Assembly (NCBI GenBank): GCA_041687095.1
Contig: JAWLCQ010000265.1
Coordinates: 1-5,358, forward strand
Direction of reading: 5' to 3'
DNA from: JAWLCQ01 sp041687095
GTDB lineage: Bacteria; Planctomycetota; Phycisphaerae; SM23-33
Length of the DNA: 5,358 nt
The number at the start of each line of letters is the position of its first letter. The first letter of the stretch is position 1. Below are positions 1 through 5,146 of this stretch, piece after piece. Position numbers and translations under genes: made by a program. The notes under the pieces are model-generated. The model was given only the letters and a program-made list of their open reading frames with translations. It was not told the DNA's origin and made no database searches.

Positions 1-1
1 G

Positions 2-48
2 TGGGTTCGTTTTCAACGGTGGCCCTGCGCCGTGGCGCGGGGCCGTCG
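2..48. repeat. Direct repeat, copy 1 (diverged 47-bp unit)
   Basis: This stretch starts TGGGTTCGTT and ends GGGGCCGTCG. It matches 168-213 in the same orientation at about 39 of 47 aligned positions with one 1-nt gap. Neither copy lies in a convincing reading frame, so this is noncoding repeat DNA. Its family is not recognised. Confidence 0.65.
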
Positions 49-69
49 TCGAGTCGGAGTCGCGGGTGC

Positions 70-94
70 CACGGCTGCGCTGTTCGCAGCCGTG
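70..94. repeat. Perfect 10-bp hairpin (CACGGCTGCG stem)
   Basis: CACGGCTGCG (70-79) is followed by a 5-nt loop (80-84) and its exact reverse complement (85-94). The preceding GGGTGCCAC (64-72) recurs at 5218-5226, at the start of another hairpin. No T-run follows, so it does not look like an intrinsic terminator. A REP-like extragenic palindrome is the best description. Confidence 0.65.
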
Positions 95-144
95 CTCGCG
101 CGATCGCCCGGCGGAACGCGGGTCCCGCGAACCCTTGGCGGGCG

Positions 145-167
145 GCGCAAATCTGAATAATCTGCGC
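145..167. repeat. Imperfect hairpin, 8-bp stem with AT-rich loop
   Basis: GCGCAAAT (145-152) pairs with ATCTGCGC (160-167) at 7 of 8 positions around a 7-nt loop. It is one of the few AT-rich patches in the upstream noncoding DNA and abuts copy 2 of the direct repeat. Function unknown. Confidence 0.4.
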
Positions 168-213
168 TGGGTTCGTTCTCGACGATGGCCTGCGCGGCGG
201 TGCGGGGCCATCG
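168..213. repeat. Direct repeat, copy 2
   Basis: This is the second copy of the unit at 2-48, starting TGGGTTCGTT and ending GGGGCCATCG. The differences are scattered substitutions plus one missing C, which suggests an old duplication or two members of a dispersed family. Confidence 0.65.
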
Positions 214-232
214 CAAAGTCCGTCTTCCGTGG

Positions 233-298
233 CATGGCGTCTCGCCCATGTGCCCCCGGGCATCTTGCCGGTGGCCTTTGCCTGCGGGGCCACATGGG
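233..298. repeat. Nested palindromes upstream of the sulfatase
   Basis: Two structures overlap. The first, at 233-250 (CATGGCG-TCT-CGCCCATG), is a palindrome with one base missing in the left arm; its core is the opposite-strand form of the GGGCG-AGA-CGCCC palindromes at 346-388. The second pairs CCCATGTG-CCCC (245 onward) with GGGGCCACATGGG (286-298), a 13-nt arm with one base missing on the left. Between them lies GGGCATCTTGCCGGTGGC, itself partly self-complementary. No gene is supported across this stretch. Confidence 0.5.
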
Positions 299-345
299 TT
301 GGAGAGGGGGTTTTCCGGGCAGGCAGGCCCCACTCGCCCCCCGGG

Positions 346-388
346 CAGGGGCGAGACGCCCCTGCGACACACGGGCGAGACGCCCGTG
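346..388. repeat. Tandem pair of GGGCG-AGA-CGCCC palindromes
   Basis: CAGGGGCG-AGA-CGCCCCTG (346-364) and CACGGGCG-AGA-CGCCCGTG (370-388) are two perfect 8-bp stems with AGA loops, 24 bp apart. The second stem shows compensatory differences from the first (GGGG/CCCC against CGGG/CCCG), so pairing is preserved although the sequence differs. In translation this DNA gives TGETPVPR-type peptides, which I know as a recurrent spurious-ORF artefact in planctomycete genomes (memory, not checked). It is a dispersed extragenic palindrome, not coding sequence. Confidence 0.65.
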
Positions 389-428
389 CCACGGAGATGC
401 GATCGCCCTGCGATGGAGGACGGCCCCT

Positions 429-457
429 TTGCCCGCCCTGGGGGTCAGGGGTAGAAT
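429..457 (+). promoter_or_regulatory. Candidate sigma70-type promoter of the sulfatase gene
   Basis: TTGCCC (429-434, 4 of 6 to the -35 consensus) and TAGAAT (452-457, 5 of 6 to the -10 consensus) are separated by 17 nt. Transcription would begin near 464 and give a leader of roughly 84 nt. In such GC-rich DNA the TAGAAT stands out. It is a prediction from sequence only. Confidence 0.4.
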
Positions 458-515
458 ACCCGCGGCCGCCGGCACGGCGCCCGGGGCGTGCTCTCGGCCC
501 GCCGACCCGGAAGCC

Positions 516-531
516 CTTGCACACTTGCACA
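516..531. repeat. Tandem 8-bp repeat CTTGCACA x2 just before the sulfatase ribosome site
   Basis: CTTGCACA occurs twice head to tail (516-523, 524-531), ending 5 nt before the AGGA (537-540) that serves as ribosome-binding site for the ATG at 548. It could be an operator half-site pair or chance. No regulator gene is in the window. Confidence 0.3.
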
Positions 532-547
532 CGAACAGGAAGCACAC

Positions 548-2059
548 ATGAACGCCACCAACGCCAGACGCCAGGTGATCCTCCTCATGACCGACACCCA
601 GCGCAAGGACATGCTGGGCTGCTACGCGGACACGGGGCTCCAGACGCCCAACCTCAACCGCCTCGCCGCCGAGGGCGTACGGTTCGACCGCGCGTACTGC
701 TGCCAGCCCGTCTGCGGGCCCGGGCGGGCCGCCCTGTTCACCGGCACGTACCCGCACTCCAACGGCAGTTGGGCCAACTCCATGCCCCTGGGCGACACCG
801 TCAAGACGGTCGGGCAGCGGCTGAGCGACTGCGGCGTGCACGCGGGGTACATCGGCAAGTGGCACCTGGACGGGAGCGACTACTTCGGGCTCGGGCAGTG
901 CCCCGAGGGCTGGGACCCCGAGTACTGGTACGACATGCGGAACTACCTGGAGGAACTCTCCCCGGAGGAGCGCCTGCGCTCGCGGGACCCGGGGATGAAC
1001 GGTGCGGGCGTGGAGGCGGAGTTCACGTTCGGCCGCCGCTGCAGCAACCGGGCGCTCGACTTCCTCCAGACGCACGCGGAGGAGGACTTCCTGCTGGTGG
1101 TCTCGTACGACGAGCCCCACCACCCCTTCCTGTGCCCCGAGCCCTACGCCTCGATGTACCGCGACTACGACTTCCCCAAGTCCCCCGCGTTCTACGACGA
1201 CCTCTCCGGCAAGCCCGCCCACCAGCGGGTGTGGTCGGGCGGGTTCTGCGACGTGCCCGAGGAGGAGAAGCGGGCGTGGCGGATCCGCAACGCCGACTAC
1301 TTCGGGTGCAACAGCTTCGTCGACAGCGAGATCGGGCGCGTGATGGCCGCCATCGACCGCCACTGCCCCAACGCACTGGTGATCTACACGTCGGACCACG
1401 GGGACGGGCTGGGGGCGCACGGGATCTCGAACAAGGGCCCGGCGATGTACGACGAGATCACGAACATCCCGCTGCTGGTCCGCTGGCCGAACCGCGCCCC
1501 CGCCGGCGCCGCCTGCCCCCACCCGGTGTCCCACATCGACATCGTCCCGACGCTGCTGGAGTTCTTCGACGCCCCGCGCTCGAAGGTGCTCGAAGGCGCG
1601 TCGCTGCTCCCCTGCCTCCGCGAGCCCAAGCGGCGGGTGAACGACGAGGTCTTCATCGAGTTCTCCCGCTACGAGACCGACCACGACGGGTTCGGGGGGT
1701 TCCAGCCGATCCGCTGCGCCTTCGACGGCCGGTACAAGCTCGTCATCAACCTGCTGACGAGCGATGAACTCTACGACCTCCAGAGCGACCCGCACGAGCT
1801 GACGAACCTCATCGCGTCCCCCGAGCACGCCGCCGTCCGCGACGGCTTGCACGACCGGCTGATCGACTGGATGAACCGCACGCGCGACCCCTTCCGCGGG
1901 TACTACTGGCTCAACCGCCCGTGGCGGGCGGACGCCCCGGAACCCACGTGGGACTTCACGCGCATGACCCGCCAGCGCGAGGAACTCGAGTACTACGAGC
2001 CCCGCCAACTGGACTACGGGACGGGCCTGGAGATGCGCGAGGCGACGCGGCGGAAGTAG
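548..2059 (+). CDS. Sulfatase (type I, formylglycine-dependent; alkaline phosphatase superfamily)
   Basis: 503 aa. It predictably hydrolyses sulfate esters, or possibly phosphonate/phosphate esters, with a formylglycine made from Cys56 in VCGPGRAALFTG (55-66). This fits the minimal CxPxR signature, although Gly59 replaces the usual Ser/Ala. Visible active-site motifs are the metal-ligand Asp16 in LMTDTQRKD, GKWHL (Lys104, His106), PHHPF (190-194), SDHGD (metal ligands Asp283, His284) and NKGP (Lys296). The family's ELYDLQSDPHELTNLI segment (407-422) and a Trp/Tyr-rich tail (452-503) close the protein. Length is normal for the family. The ATG at 548 is preferred over an upstream ATG at 488 because AGGA lies 7 nt before it and the fold begins within 10 residues. 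No signal peptide or membrane segment is visible, so a cytoplasmic location is inferred. The single Asp at the first ligand site plus Asp-His at the second recalls phosphonate monoester hydrolases, so the substrate is open. Its maturation enzyme (FGE or anSME) is not in the window. Confidence 0.95.
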   Translation: MNATNARRQVILLMTDTQRKDMLGCYADTGLQTPNLNRLAAEGVRFDRAYCCQPVCGPGRAALFTGTYPHSNGSWANSMPLGDTVKTVGQRLSDCGVHAGYIGKWHLDGSDYFGLGQCPEGWDPEYWYDMRNYLEELSPEERLRSRDPGMNGAGVEAEFTFGRRCSNRALDFLQTHAEEDFLLVVSYDEPHHPFLCPEPYASMYRDYDFPKSPAFYDDLSGKPAHQRVWSGGFCDVPEEEKRAWRIRNADYFGCNSFVDSEIGRVMAAIDRHCPNALVIYTSDHGDGLGAHGISNKGPAMYDEITNIPLLVRWPNRAPAGAACPHPVSHIDIVPTLLEFFDAPRSKVLEGASLLPCLREPKRRVNDEVFIEFSRYETDHDGFGGFQPIRCAFDGRYKLVINLLTSDELYDLQSDPHELTNLIASPEHAAVRDGLHDRLIDWMNRTRDPFRGYYWLNRPWRADAPEPTWDFTRMTRQREELEYYEPRQLDYGTGLEMREATRRK

Positions 2060-2090
2060 CGAAACAGCGCGCGGCGTAACCGTTCACGGA

Positions 2091-2114
2091 GGTGCGGGTG
2101 AGGAGCCCCGCACC
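2091..2114. repeat. Hairpin 1 of the miniature element
   Basis: GGTGCGGG (2091-2098) pairs perfectly with CCCGCACC (2107-2114) over an 8-nt loop. It begins 2 nt inside the left terminal repeat and ends directly against the next hairpin, without a spacer. Confidence 0.6.
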
Positions 2115-2187
2115 GCCTCGAAAACGGGGACTGGCTCCGCAGCGGCATGCTTCTTGCCGCGCAGGTGCCTGTCCCCGTTTTCGAGGC
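2115..2187. repeat. Long hairpin: perfect 17-bp stem with nested inner stem
   Basis: GCCTCGAAAACGGGGAC (2115-2131) is the exact reverse complement of 2171-2187. Inside the loop a second stem, GCGGCA (2142-2147) with TGCCGC (2155-2160), closes a 7-nt loop. A 17-bp perfect stem cannot be chance. Without a following T-run it is not a classical terminator, though it lies only 56 nt after the sulfatase stop and could stall transcription or protect the 3' end. It resembles the GGTGCCTGTCCCC type of dispersed palindrome I recall from planctomycetes (memory only). Confidence 0.75.
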
Positions 2188-2190
2188 TCC

Positions 2191-2235
2191 CTGCGCCTAC
2201 CCCGCCTGCGCCTGCCCCGCCTGCGCCTCTCCCGC
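2191..2235. repeat. 15-bp tandem repeat, three units
   Basis: CTGCGCCTACCCCGC (2191-2205), CTGCGCCTGCCCCGC (2206-2220) and CTGCGCCTCTCCCGC (2221-2235) differ only at the ninth and tenth bases. A degraded partial unit, CTTCGGCTCCC, follows. The strand is almost free of A and strongly C-rich. The array lies within the miniature element and could vary in copy number between strains. Confidence 0.75.
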
Positions 2236-2260
2236 CTTCGGCTCCCGATGAATCATCTTC

Positions 2261-2294
2261 TTCACGCCTTCGCTGCTGTTTGCGAAGGCGTGAA
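2261..2294. repeat. Perfect 13-bp hairpin near the right end of the element
   Basis: TTCACGCCTTCGC (2261-2273) and its exact complement (2282-2294) enclose an 8-nt loop. The right arm overlaps the right terminal repeat (2289-2301) by 6 nt, so this hairpin and end-to-end pairing of the element are mutually exclusive. For minus-strand transcription it lies about 40 nt past the Fe-S gene stop and could mark the transcript 3' end, but no T-run follows. Confidence 0.65.
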
Positions 2295-2334
2295 CGGTTA
2301 CCGCGCGGCGAAGTCGTGGACGGTCTGCGACGCG

Positions 2335-3228
2335 TCACAACTCCCAGGGCTTGCGCTCGATGAGGGGCGTGTGGAAGCGGGCCTCGATGCGGCCGGCCTT
2401 CTCCAGGTGGTCCAGGCACGCCCGCAGGCAGCCCCGCCCCACGCAGATCGCCAGGTGGCGGAAGCGGTGCTGCAGGAACGCGCTGTACGCGGGCGCCTTG
2501 CCGTCGGGCATGCCCTCGGGGGGCTGGAAGGGGCTGTACCGCGGGTCGTCGCCCCGGTGCACCACCCCGCACGCCGCGCAGTCCAGCTTGCCGTGCGAGT
2601 AGACCCGCCCGTCGATCTCGACGCGCTCGGTCCGCTCGGGCGAGATCGCGCCCGCCTGGCAGGCGCGGACGCACGCGCCGCACTCGTCGCAGACCCGCCC
2701 CTCGAACAGCGGGGTGGGCGTCAGCACCGCGTCGGTGAACAGGGCGAACACCCGCTGCCGCGGGCCGTACTGCGGGGTCAGGAAGACCTTCGACAGGCCC
2801 AGTTCCCCCAGCCCCGCCGCCACGCCGATCACCCGCAGCGAGACCATCCCGTCGGGCCCGGCGGGCTGGTCGTCGCGCGTGGGGCGGCCGTTGTTGGCCT
2901 GGAACGGGTTATGTACGGGGACCGACGTGAACCCGTGCTCCTCCAGGCACATCGCCAGGCGGCGGAGGATCCGCGGGGCCTCGACCTCGTTGAGGTACCA
3001 GTACGAGTCGCAGTTGTACGCCTGCCAGTACGTCCCCTCCTCGACCGTCTTGAGCGTCCCCCTCGCCTGCGGGAGGGCGATGGCGACCACGGTCCGCGTC
3101 TGCGGGAAGATCGTCCGCGGGTGCAGTTCCGCGGGGGCGTTGGCGAACCGCTCGATGGGAGCGAACCCCACCAGTCCCGCCCCGGAGTCCAGGGCAACGT
3201 CGTGAACCTGCTGCGTCAAGGCATCCAT
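2335..3228 (-). CDS. QueG-like double-cluster 4Fe-4S protein (epoxyqueuosine reductase-like)
   Basis: 297 aa, soluble, with no signal or membrane segment. The middle (about 138-170: GLGELGLSKVFLTPQYGPR followed by FTDAVLTPTP) matches the cobalamin/epoxyqueuosine reductase fold shared by QueG and reductive dehalogenases. A ferredoxin-type site follows, with Cys180, Cys183, Cys186 and Cys190 in CDECGACVRACQAGAI. Further cysteines occur as CAAC (217, 220) and as Cys262-x4-Cys267-x3-Cys271. These could make the second cluster, but in an order unlike the compact motif of true QueG. At 297 aa it is also shorter than QueG (about 350-380 aa), lacking a C-terminal repeat region. A tRNA role is therefore not assured, and an unassigned Fe-S oxidoreductase is the safe call. 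The ATG at 3228 is chosen over 3273 because GAGG (3235-3238) sits 6 nt upstream and the added residues would be Arg/Pro-rich. It converges on the sulfatase gene. Confidence 0.88.
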   Translation of the reverse strand: MDALTQQVHDVALDSGAGLVGFAPIERFANAPAELHPRTIFPQTRTVVAIALPQARGTLKTVEEGTYWQAYNCDSYWYLNEVEAPRILRRLAMCLEEHGFTSVPVHNPFQANNGRPTRDDQPAGPDGMVSLRVIGVAAGLGELGLSKVFLTPQYGPRQRVFALFTDAVLTPTPLFEGRVCDECGACVRACQAGAISPERTERVEIDGRVYSHGKLDCAACGVVHRGDDPRYSPFQPPEGMPDGKAPAYSAFLQHRFRHLAICVGRGCLRACLDHLEKAGRIEARFHTPLIERKPWEL

Positions 3229-3273
3229 AGCGCACCTCGTTCCCCGGGGCGGATGACGCCTCCGGTGGATCAC

Positions 3274-3303
3274 AGTCTACCCGACCCGCCGCGGATCCGC
3301 CAA
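3274..3303 (-). promoter_or_regulatory. Weak candidate promoter for the Fe-S gene
   Basis: In the 112-nt gap between the phosphoesterase stop and the Fe-S start, the minus strand reads TTGGCG (3303-3298), an 18-nt spacer, then TAGACT (3279-3274). Each box matches 4 of 6 consensus bases. Transcription would start near 3267 with a leader of about 39 nt. The gap has no convincing terminator, so read-through from the upstream operon is equally possible. Confidence 0.25.
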
Positions 3304-3340
3304 GATCCGGGCAAGTCGCCTCAGCGATCCGCCGAGCCCC

Positions 3341-4264
3341 TCACCGCACGCGCTCCCCCCACAACTGCGTCGTCACCGTCGCCCCGCCCGGGAACGCGTG
3401 CAGCGTGATGTCGCCCTCGGGCGTGACCCGGGCGTAGTGGGCCTCCGGGCCCTGCCACGCCCCCACGTTCACGTGCCATCCCTCGTGCCACCCCGCCCGG
3501 TGCGTATGCCCGGTGATCAGCACATGGCCCGGATGCTCCTGGTGGTAGCGTTCCATCTCCTCGCGGGTCTGGTCGAGGGGCTCCCCGGCGGCGGCGCGCT
3601 GGCTGGCGGTGCGGAACCACACGCGGCGGATGAACTGCGTGGTCCCCACGAGCATGCCCAACGCCGCCCGACCCCAGCCGGTCTTCGCCACGTCCCAGAC
3701 CCGCCGCGGGAGCGGGCGGTGGGACTCCCACGCCTCCCACAGCACGTCCTCGGTGCTGCGGCCATCCACCGTCCCCCCCACCGCCAGTTCGATGATCCCG
3801 GCCGCCAGGGTGGCGATGCGGCCGAAGAGCATGGCCTTGCGGGGGTCGTTGAACGCGTCGAACTGATGGCCGTGGACGACGTGGACCGTCCGCCCCCCGC
3901 GGTCCAGGGTGAGTCTCTCCGTCAGGCAGCGGAGGAGCGGGAACTCCACCGGCAGGTCCACCAGGCCCAGGAGGTCCACGTCGTGGTTGCCGATGATGAA
4001 GATGCTGCCGTGGCTCACCAGGCGGTGCAGGAGTTCCATGTACCGCCGCACCACCTCCCCGTGCTGCGACTGCCAGAACTCGAACACGTCCCCGGCGAGC
4101 ACGAGGCAGCTCGACGGGTCCTTCTCGACCACCTCGGACAGGAACGCCTCGAACCGCTGGAGGTGCGGGAAGAAGTTGTCCATCGCCGACCCGTCGCCCA
4201 GGTGCAGGTCGCTGACGACGTACAGCGTGCAACCGGCCGTCCGCGCCTGCAGCCAGTCGTTCAT
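3341..4264 (-). CDS. Calcineurin-like metallophosphoesterase, LpxH-like
   Basis: 307 aa, no signal peptide. All seven two-metal site residues are visible: Asp19 and His21 (SDLHLGDG), Asp59 (GDVFEFW, 58-64), Asn93 (GNHD), His131 (HGHQFD), His253 and His255 (GHTHRAGWHE). The layout, including the closing GAW...ARVTPEGDITLHAF stretch (268-291), follows UDP-2,3-diacylglucosamine pyrophosphohydrolase LpxH, the lipid A enzyme that cleaves UDP-diacylglucosamine to lipid X and UMP at the inner membrane. Two cautions apply. The LpxH GNRD motif is GNHD here, as in general phosphoesterases. The lid between HGH and GHTH (134-251) is long, making the protein some 60 aa larger than E. coli LpxH. Another phosphoesterase substrate is thus possible. 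The ATG at 4264 has AGAGGGG (4277-4271) 6 nt upstream and follows the PEP-CTERM stop by 16 nt, indicating one transcript. Confidence 0.92.
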   Translation of the reverse strand: MNDWLQARTAGCTLYVVSDLHLGDGSAMDNFFPHLQRFEAFLSEVVEKDPSSCLVLAGDVFEFWQSQHGEVVRRYMELLHRLVSHGSIFIIGNHDVDLLGLVDLPVEFPLLRCLTERLTLDRGGRTVHVVHGHQFDAFNDPRKAMLFGRIATLAAGIIELAVGGTVDGRSTEDVLWEAWESHRPLPRRVWDVAKTGWGRAALGMLVGTTQFIRRVWFRTASQRAAAGEPLDQTREEMERYHQEHPGHVLITGHTHRAGWHEGWHVNVGAWQGPEAHYARVTPEGDITLHAFPGGATVTTQLWGERVR

Positions 4265-4280
4265 GGGGGGCCCCTCTGCG

Positions 4281-5075
4281 TCAGCGGCGACGGCGGCGGA
4301 GGAAGGCGGCGGCGCCCAGGCCCAGCAGCGACAGGGCGGCGGGCTCGGGAACGACGTTGTGGGCGGCCTCGTCGAAGGTCGTGGAGATGTTGAGGTCGTC
4401 GACGGTGCGGGAGTCGTTGTTGGCGATACCGGAGATCGCGACGGCCCGCAGGGCGACGTCCCCGAAGAAGTTGCCCGTCTGCTGCATGGTGTGCGCCGAC
4501 GCCTCCGTCAGGTCGAACGTCCCGTCGCTGTAGTCGTCGGCCCAGAGGGTGTAGCGGTCGTTGGCGCCCCCGTCGTAGTTGGGCTCGACCCGCACGACGA
4601 TCCGCCACGGGGTGGCCTTGAAGGAATCCGCCGTCGGCTGCCCGGCGTTGCCGAACAGGTTGCTCTTCGCGTCGTTGATGGCGAACTCGACGTCCCGCAG
4701 GCCGAAGACGTTCATGTTGGCGGTGCTGGCGGGGTCGAACAGGCGGATCATGAAGCGGTATCCCAAGTCGGCCCCGGGGGCCTGGAGGGTGGCGGCGACG
4801 TAGAGGGTGTCCCCGACGGAGGTCCCGGTGAACCAGCGGCCGATGTTCCCGTCCCCGCCCTGGACCGCGCCCGAATCCGTCACGTCGAAGCGCACGTCGC
4901 CCGACCAGTTGCCGTCCCAGTTGCCGTATCCACCGCCCTGCCCGTTCAAGTCCCCGACGGCCTTGTCGTCGAACGTGTCGGCCGCGATGAGCGCGGCGGA
5001 GGCCAGGCGGGGCGAGGCAATCAATGTACACAGGGAAACCAGGAGCATCCCGGCGAACAGGTTCCGGAGCGTCAT
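4281..5075 (-). CDS. Secreted PEP-CTERM protein with predicted concanavalin/LamG-like domain
   Basis: 264 aa. An N-terminal signal peptide is clear: charged start MTLRN, hydrophobic core 6-20, and probable cleavage after ASA (25-27). The mature part begins TFDDKAVGDLNGQGGGYGNW (34-53), an opening typical of beta-sandwich, concanavalin-like surface proteins. Alternating hydrophobic strands rich in Asp, Asn and Gly run to about 240, with no catalytic motif evident. The C-terminus is a textbook PEP-CTERM sorting tag: VPEP (242-245), membrane stretch AALSLLGLGAAAFL (246-259), then five Arg (260-264). By family knowledge, exosortase (EpsH/XrtA type) cleaves there and the protein goes to the cell surface or matrix; no exosortase is in the window. 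The ATG at 5075 is chosen over the frame's earlier ATG at 5138 because AGGAGG sits 5 nt upstream and the signal peptide starts there. The ligand is unknown. Confidence 0.93.
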   Translation of the reverse strand: MTLRNLFAGMLLVSLCTLIASPRLASAALIAADTFDDKAVGDLNGQGGGYGNWDGNWSGDVRFDVTDSGAVQGGDGNIGRWFTGTSVGDTLYVAATLQAPGADLGYRFMIRLFDPASTANMNVFGLRDVEFAINDAKSNLFGNAGQPTADSFKATPWRIVVRVEPNYDGGANDRYTLWADDYSDGTFDLTEASAHTMQQTGNFFGDVALRAVAISGIANNDSRTVDDLNISTTFDEAAHNVVPEPAALSLLGLGAAAFLRRRRR

Positions 5076-5080
5076 GGCGT

Positions 5081-5086
5081 CCTCCT
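5081..5086 (-). promoter_or_regulatory. Shine-Dalgarno AGGAGG deciding the PEP-CTERM start
   Basis: A full-consensus AGGAGG on the minus strand lies 5 nt before the ATG at 5075. It is the strongest ribosome site in the window and rules against the ATG at 5138, which would translate through it and bury the signal peptide. Confidence 0.8.
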
Positions 5087-5104
5087 CTCGATATCGCGAA
5101 CCCG

Positions 5105-5134
5105 AAACAACAACGCTCGGCAGGTCGCCGAGCG
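5105..5134 (-). promoter_or_regulatory. Leader hairpin with T-rich tail (attenuator-like or 5' stabiliser)
   Basis: On the minus strand CGCTCGGC (5134-5127), a 5-nt loop and GCCGAGCG (5121-5114) form a perfect 8-bp GC-rich stem, followed at once by TTGTTGTTT (5113-5105). This is the shape of an intrinsic terminator. It lies between the predicted start site (about 5140) and the AGGAGG, beginning only about 7 nt into the transcript. It may attenuate transcription or protect the 5' end. Confidence 0.5.
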
Positions 5135-5146
5135 CCAACCCGAACC

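Larger units (their letters stand above)
2068..2309. mobile_element. Candidate non-autonomous IS66-type miniature element with target duplication
   Basis: The element proper is 2076-2301 (226 bp). Its ends are perfect 13-bp inverted repeats, GTAACCGTTCACG (2076-2088) and its complement (2289-2301). A perfect 8-bp direct repeat CGCGCGGC flanks it (2068-2075, 2302-2309). Family knowledge: IS66-group elements typically have GTAA ends and make 8-bp target duplications. No transposase or convincing ORF is inside, so movement would depend on an enzyme in trans. It lies between the convergent stop codons at 2059 and 2335. Removing it with one repeat copy leaves 41 bp between them, a normal convergent spacer. 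The interior is a run of hairpins (2091-2114, 2115-2187, 2261-2294) plus a 15-bp tandem repeat. Alternative: a composite extragenic palindrome cluster acting as a two-way transcription barrier. Confidence 0.6.

Noticed and set aside
346..388. A short CRISPR-like array, because palindromes repeat with a 24-bp period
   Set aside because: There are only two units, no spacer-length unique sequence between them, and no cas gene nearby.
229..1767. A 512-aa plus-strand open frame overlapping the sulfatase gene
   Set aside because: Its translation is Arg/Pro/Gly-rich without family motifs, it runs through the palindrome cluster, and it is out of frame with a sulfatase whose catalytic motifs are all intact. 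It is a by-product of high GC content.
2115..2294. Intrinsic terminators for the convergent genes
   Set aside because: The stems are strong, but no T-run follows on either strand, so a standard Rho-independent terminator is not supported; they are listed as repeats.
3291..3300. Perfect palindrome GCGGATCCGC in the gap before the Fe-S gene as an operator
   Set aside because: Short GC palindromes are expected by chance here, and nothing else ties it to a regulator. It partly overlaps the weak -35 box, so it is only noted.
5028..5039. Lipoprotein signal (LVSLC, Cys16) in the PEP-CTERM protein
   Set aside because: The residue before the Cys is Leu, which lipoprotein signal peptidase does not accept. 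The hydrophobic core continues past it and a normal ASA cleavage site follows at 25-27.
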